DNA of 8,600 nt from Alphaproteobacteria bacterium (lineage in GTDB: Bacteria; Pseudomonadota; Alphaproteobacteria; Rhodobacterales; Rhodobacteraceae). Position numbers and translations under genes: made by a program. Shown here piece after piece: positions 6,701 to 8,600 of this stretch (within the stretch, counting starts at the first letter, position 1; each line of letters opens with the position of its first letter). A model generated the notes under the pieces. That model was not told the DNA's origin. It did not search any database and worked only from the letters and a program-made list of their open reading frames with translations. Location: assembly GCA_024277955.1 (NCBI GenBank), contig JAJRUE010000010.1:1-8600 (forward strand), given 5' to 3'.

Positions 6701-8059
6701 ATGCGTCTTTCCCGCTATTTCCTGCCCGTCCTGAAAGAAACCCCTGCCGAAGCGCAGATCGTCAGCCACCGCTACATGCTACGCGCCGGCATGATCAAAC
6801 AGGCCGCCGCCGGCATCTATTCCTGGCTGCCGCTGGGGTTCCGGGTGCTCAAGAACATCGAACGTATCGTGCACGAGGAACAGATGCGCGCCGGCCATAT
6901 CCCGATGCTGATGCCCACCTTGCAATCGGCCGATCTGTGGCGCGAAAGCGGGCGCTTCGACGCCTACGGCCCGGAAATGCTGCGCCTGAAGGACCGGCAC
7001 GGGCGCGACATGCTTTACGGCCCCACCAACGAGGAACTGATCACCGACATATTTCGCGCCCATGTGAACAGCTACAAGGATCTGCCGCTGACGCTATACC
7101 ATATCCAGTGGAAATTCCGCGATGAAATCCGCCCGCGTTTCGGGGTGATGCGCGGGCGCGAATTCTACATGAAGGACGGCTACAACTTTGACATCGACCG
7201 CGATGCGGCGCTGCACGCCTACAACCGCCATATGGTCAGCTACCTGCGCACCTACGAACGCATGGGGCTGCAGGCGATCCCGATGCGCGCCGATTCGGGG
7301 CCGATCGGCGGCGACGACACCCATGAATTTCTGGTGCTCGCCGACACCGGCGAAAGCGAAGTGTTCTACGACAGCGCCATCACCGATCTGCGTTTCGGCG
7401 ACCGGCAGGTGAACTACGACGACCGCGAAGAATGCGCCGCCATCGTGCGCGAATGGACCACGCCCTATGCGCGCACCGACGAAACCCACGATCCGGCGCT
7501 GTTTGCCGAGATCCCGGAAGCGCGCCGCAAGAGATCGCGCGCGATCGAGGTCGGGCAGATCTTCTACTTCGGCACCAAATATTCCGATCCGATGGGGGCC
7601 ACGGTCACCAACGACAAGGGCGAACAGGTGCCGGTGCACATGGGCAGCCACGGGATCGGGGTCAGCCGGCTCGTGGGGGCGATCATCGAGGCCAGCCACG
7701 ATGACAAGGGCATCATCTGGCCCGAAGGCGTCACCCCGTTCCATGTGGGTATCGTGAATTTGCGCCAGGGCGACGCCGGTTGCGACGCGGCCTGCGAAGG
7801 GCTCTATGCAGCGCTGGTCGCGGCCGGGCTGGACCCGCTCTATGATGATCGCGAAGAACGCGCCGGCGCGAAATTCGCCACCATGGACCTGATCGGCCTG
7901 CCGTGGCGGATCACCGTTGGCCCGCGCGGGCTTAAGGCCGGCGTGGTCGAGCTGACCTCGCGGCGCAGCGGCGAAAGCGAAGAGATGAGTTCCGAGGCCG
8001 CTGTCGACCGTCTGCTCGAGGTCTACGCCGCGCACCGGCCCGGCGCGGCCCCGGTCTGA
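6701..8059 (+). CDS. proS: Prolyl-tRNA synthetase, short alphaproteobacterial type
   Basis: This cytoplasmic class II aminoacyl-tRNA synthetase charges tRNA-Pro with proline using ATP. All three class II motifs are visible in its 452 residues. Motif 1 is around AAGIYSWLPLGFRVLKNIE (36-54). The TNEE proline/ATP loop is at 109-112. Motif 2 runs from WKFRDEIRPRFG (137-148) to RGREFYMKD (151-159). Motif 3 is MGSHGIGVSR (314-323). The anticodon-binding domain occupies roughly 345-445, with VGIVNLRQGD at its start and GLPWRITVGPRGLKAG further on. Bacterial enzymes of the E. coli type are about 570 residues because of an editing insertion between motifs 2 and 3; this one lacks it, as is usual in Alphaproteobacteria. 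Start ATG 6701 is supported by the family N-terminus MRLSRYFLPVLKETPAEA, with a weak AAAGG (6685-6689) 11 bases upstream. It reads without interruption to TGA 8057-8059, so the TAG problem of its neighbours does not reach it. Confidence 0.97.
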   Translation: MRLSRYFLPVLKETPAEAQIVSHRYMLRAGMIKQAAAGIYSWLPLGFRVLKNIERIVHEEQMRAGHIPMLMPTLQSADLWRESGRFDAYGPEMLRLKDRHGRDMLYGPTNEELITDIFRAHVNSYKDLPLTLYHIQWKFRDEIRPRFGVMRGREFYMKDGYNFDIDRDAALHAYNRHMVSYLRTYERMGLQAIPMRADSGPIGGDDTHEFLVLADTGESEVFYDSAITDLRFGDRQVNYDDREECAAIVREWTTPYARTDETHDPALFAEIPEARRKRSRAIEVGQIFYFGTKYSDPMGATVTNDKGEQVPVHMGSHGIGVSRLVGAIIEASHDDKGIIWPEGVTPFHVGIVNLRQGDAGCDAACEGLYAALVAAGLDPLYDDREERAGAKFATMDLIGLPWRITVGPRGLKAGVVELTSRRSGESEEMSSEAAVDRLLEVYAAHRPGAAPV

Positions 8060-8064
8060 CGCCG

Positions 8065-8111
8065 CCGTTTTCTTGCAAAGAAAACGGACCGAAATCTTTG
8101 AAAGATTTCGG
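8065..8111 (+). terminator. Paired hairpins after proS
   Basis: Two strong hairpins stand one base apart. Positions 8065-8087 have arms CCGTTTTCTT/AAGAAAACGG around GCA. Positions 8089-8111 have arms CCGAAATCTT/AAGATTTCGG around a TGA loop. They begin five bases after the proS stop. The T-rich parts lie inside the arms rather than after them, so this is not a textbook terminator; termination, attenuation before lolC, or protection of the proS mRNA 3' end are all possible. The layout repeats that at 1383-1425. Confidence 0.7.
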
Positions 8112-8155
8112 GCGCCATGCCCTTCCGGCCACCGGGGGCGTGGCCTCGGCGCCCC

Positions 8156-8184
8156 TTGACCCGGCCCTCCATTCATCGCACCTT
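8156..8184 (+). promoter_or_regulatory. Possible lolC promoter
   Basis: TTGACC (8156-8161) is a good -35 box. The hexamer 17 bases on, CACCTT (8179-8184), is a poor -10. The position, just downstream of the proS hairpins and about 24 bases before the lolC start, is sensible for a separate promoter. Confidence 0.38.
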
Positions 8185-8196
8185 CGCGCGAAACCC

Positions 8197-8210
8197 AGGA
8201 GCAGCCCTTG
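8197..8210 (+). promoter_or_regulatory. Shine-Dalgarno and TTG start of lolC
   Basis: AGGAG at 8197-8201 lies six bases before TTG 8208-8210, an ideal spacing. No ATG or GTG in that frame lies nearby before the conserved N-terminal segment, so the TTG start is well supported. Confidence 0.8.
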
Positions 8211-8600
8211 GCCACCCGCACCGCCCCGTTTTCGCGTTTCGAATGGATGATCGCCTGGCGCTATCTGCGCGCGCGCCGCGCCGAAGGCGGCGTCAGCGTG
8301 ATGACCTGGATCAGCCTTGTGGGCATCACCCTGGCGGTGTTCGCGCTGATCGCCACGCTGGCGGTGCGCGCCGGGTTCCGGGCCGAATTCGTCGATACCA
8401 TCCTGGGGGCCAACGCCCATGTCACCGTCTACAACGCCCTGCATCCCGATCAGAACGGTCGCCCGACCAGCGTCATCCCCGACTATCGCGACCGGGTGGC
8501 GGCGATCGCGAAAATCCCCGGCGTGATTCGTGCCGCGCCCATGGTGCGCGGGCAGGTCATGGCCAACATGCGCGACAAGTCGGCGGGCGTCGATGTCTAC
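8208..8600 (+). CDS. lolC: Lipoprotein-releasing ABC transporter permease LolC/LolE family (5' part, runs off the window)
   Basis: The first 131 codons of the inner-membrane permease that, with the ATPase LolD, extracts lipoproteins for delivery to LolA. The N-terminus has the family opening FEWMIAWRYLRARRAEGGVSV, in which W-R-Y-L-R-A-R is the typical cytoplasmic lead-in. It continues into the first transmembrane helix (about residues 31-57, with MTWISLVGITLAVFALIATL) and then the periplasmic domain with the GANAHVTVYN segment. Initiation at TTG 8208 is decided by the Shine-Dalgarno sequence. Position after proS is a common order in Rhodobacterales, where a lolD ATPase gene would be expected next. 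The frame is open to the last base, so the C-terminal helices lie outside the window. LolC and LolE cannot be told apart here; in Alphaproteobacteria a single homodimer-forming protein is usual. Confidence 0.88.
   Translation, partial: MATRTAPFSRFEWMIAWRYLRARRAEGGVSVMTWISLVGITLAVFALIATLAVRAGFRAEFVDTILGANAHVTVYNALHPDQNGRPTSVIPDYRDRVAAIAKIPGVIRAAPMVRGQVMANMRDKSAGVDVY

Noticed and set aside
7094..8221. Minus-strand open frame of 375 codons opposite proS
   Set aside because: proS is unmistakable on the plus strand; this frame has no domain signature.
1..8600. Complete genome-wide reassignment of TAG to sense
   Set aside because: The PepSY gene appears to use TAG as its terminator, and no suppressor tRNA gene is in the window. 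Two internal TAGs alone cannot establish a new code, so it is kept only as a testable idea.
1..8600. CRISPR array, insertion sequence, tRNA/rRNA gene or phage module
   Set aside because: No regular direct repeats, transposase or integrase motifs, terminal inverted repeats or cloverleaf sequences were seen by eye on either strand.

Overview
The window looks like chromosomal DNA of a GC-rich alphaproteobacterium, most likely of the Rhodobacterales (Rhodobacteraceae/Paracoccaceae type). The basis is the strong G/C bias at third codon positions, a short prolyl-tRNA synthetase of 452 residues (the form without the large editing insertion, usual in Alphaproteobacteria), the order proS then lolC, and A/T-armed hairpins directly after stop codons. 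No mobile element, RNA gene or CRISPR array was seen.

Layout. Positions 1-1377 (+) are the end of a sugar-modification operon: the last 16 codons of a probable sugar C-methyltransferase, an NAD(P)-dependent epimerase/dehydratase, and a GtrA-type four-helix membrane protein. These genes are joined by ATGA stop/start overlaps. A cluster of palindromes (1383-1443) separates them from a convergent GT2 polyprenyl-phosphate glycosyltransferase (1454-2488, -). Next is a PepSY-type membrane protein (2707-4263, -). A divergent 322-bp gap leads to an asparagine synthase-like glutamine amidotransferase (4586-6532, +). Then come proS (6701-8059, +), a second pair of hairpins (8065-8111), and the 5' part of lolC (8208 to the window edge, +).

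How the genes may work together. The methyltransferase end, epimerase, GtrA, GT2 transferase and AsnB-like amidotransferase fit a surface polysaccharide or lipid-linked sugar locus: nucleotide-sugar editing, loading of a sugar onto a polyprenyl phosphate, transfer across the membrane, and amidation or asparagine supply. The PepSY protein is probably a heme-dependent membrane reductase of the siderophore/iron type and may be unrelated. proS-lolC begins a conserved housekeeping block.

Main oddity. Two otherwise intact genes each carry one in-frame TAG: codon 185 of the epimerase (602-604) and codon 372 of the AsnB-like protein (5699-5701). In both, the same frame continues with good family homology to the normal end. 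Both sites have the context CTK CTK TAG GGS (Leu-Leu-stop-Gly). In the AsnB-like protein the TAG sits exactly where the family has Ser (or Thr) in the SGEGSDE loop. Possible explanations are recent nonsense mutation, consensus or sequencing error, or amber suppression/recoding. The PepSY gene appears to end at a normal TAG, which argues against complete reassignment of TAG.
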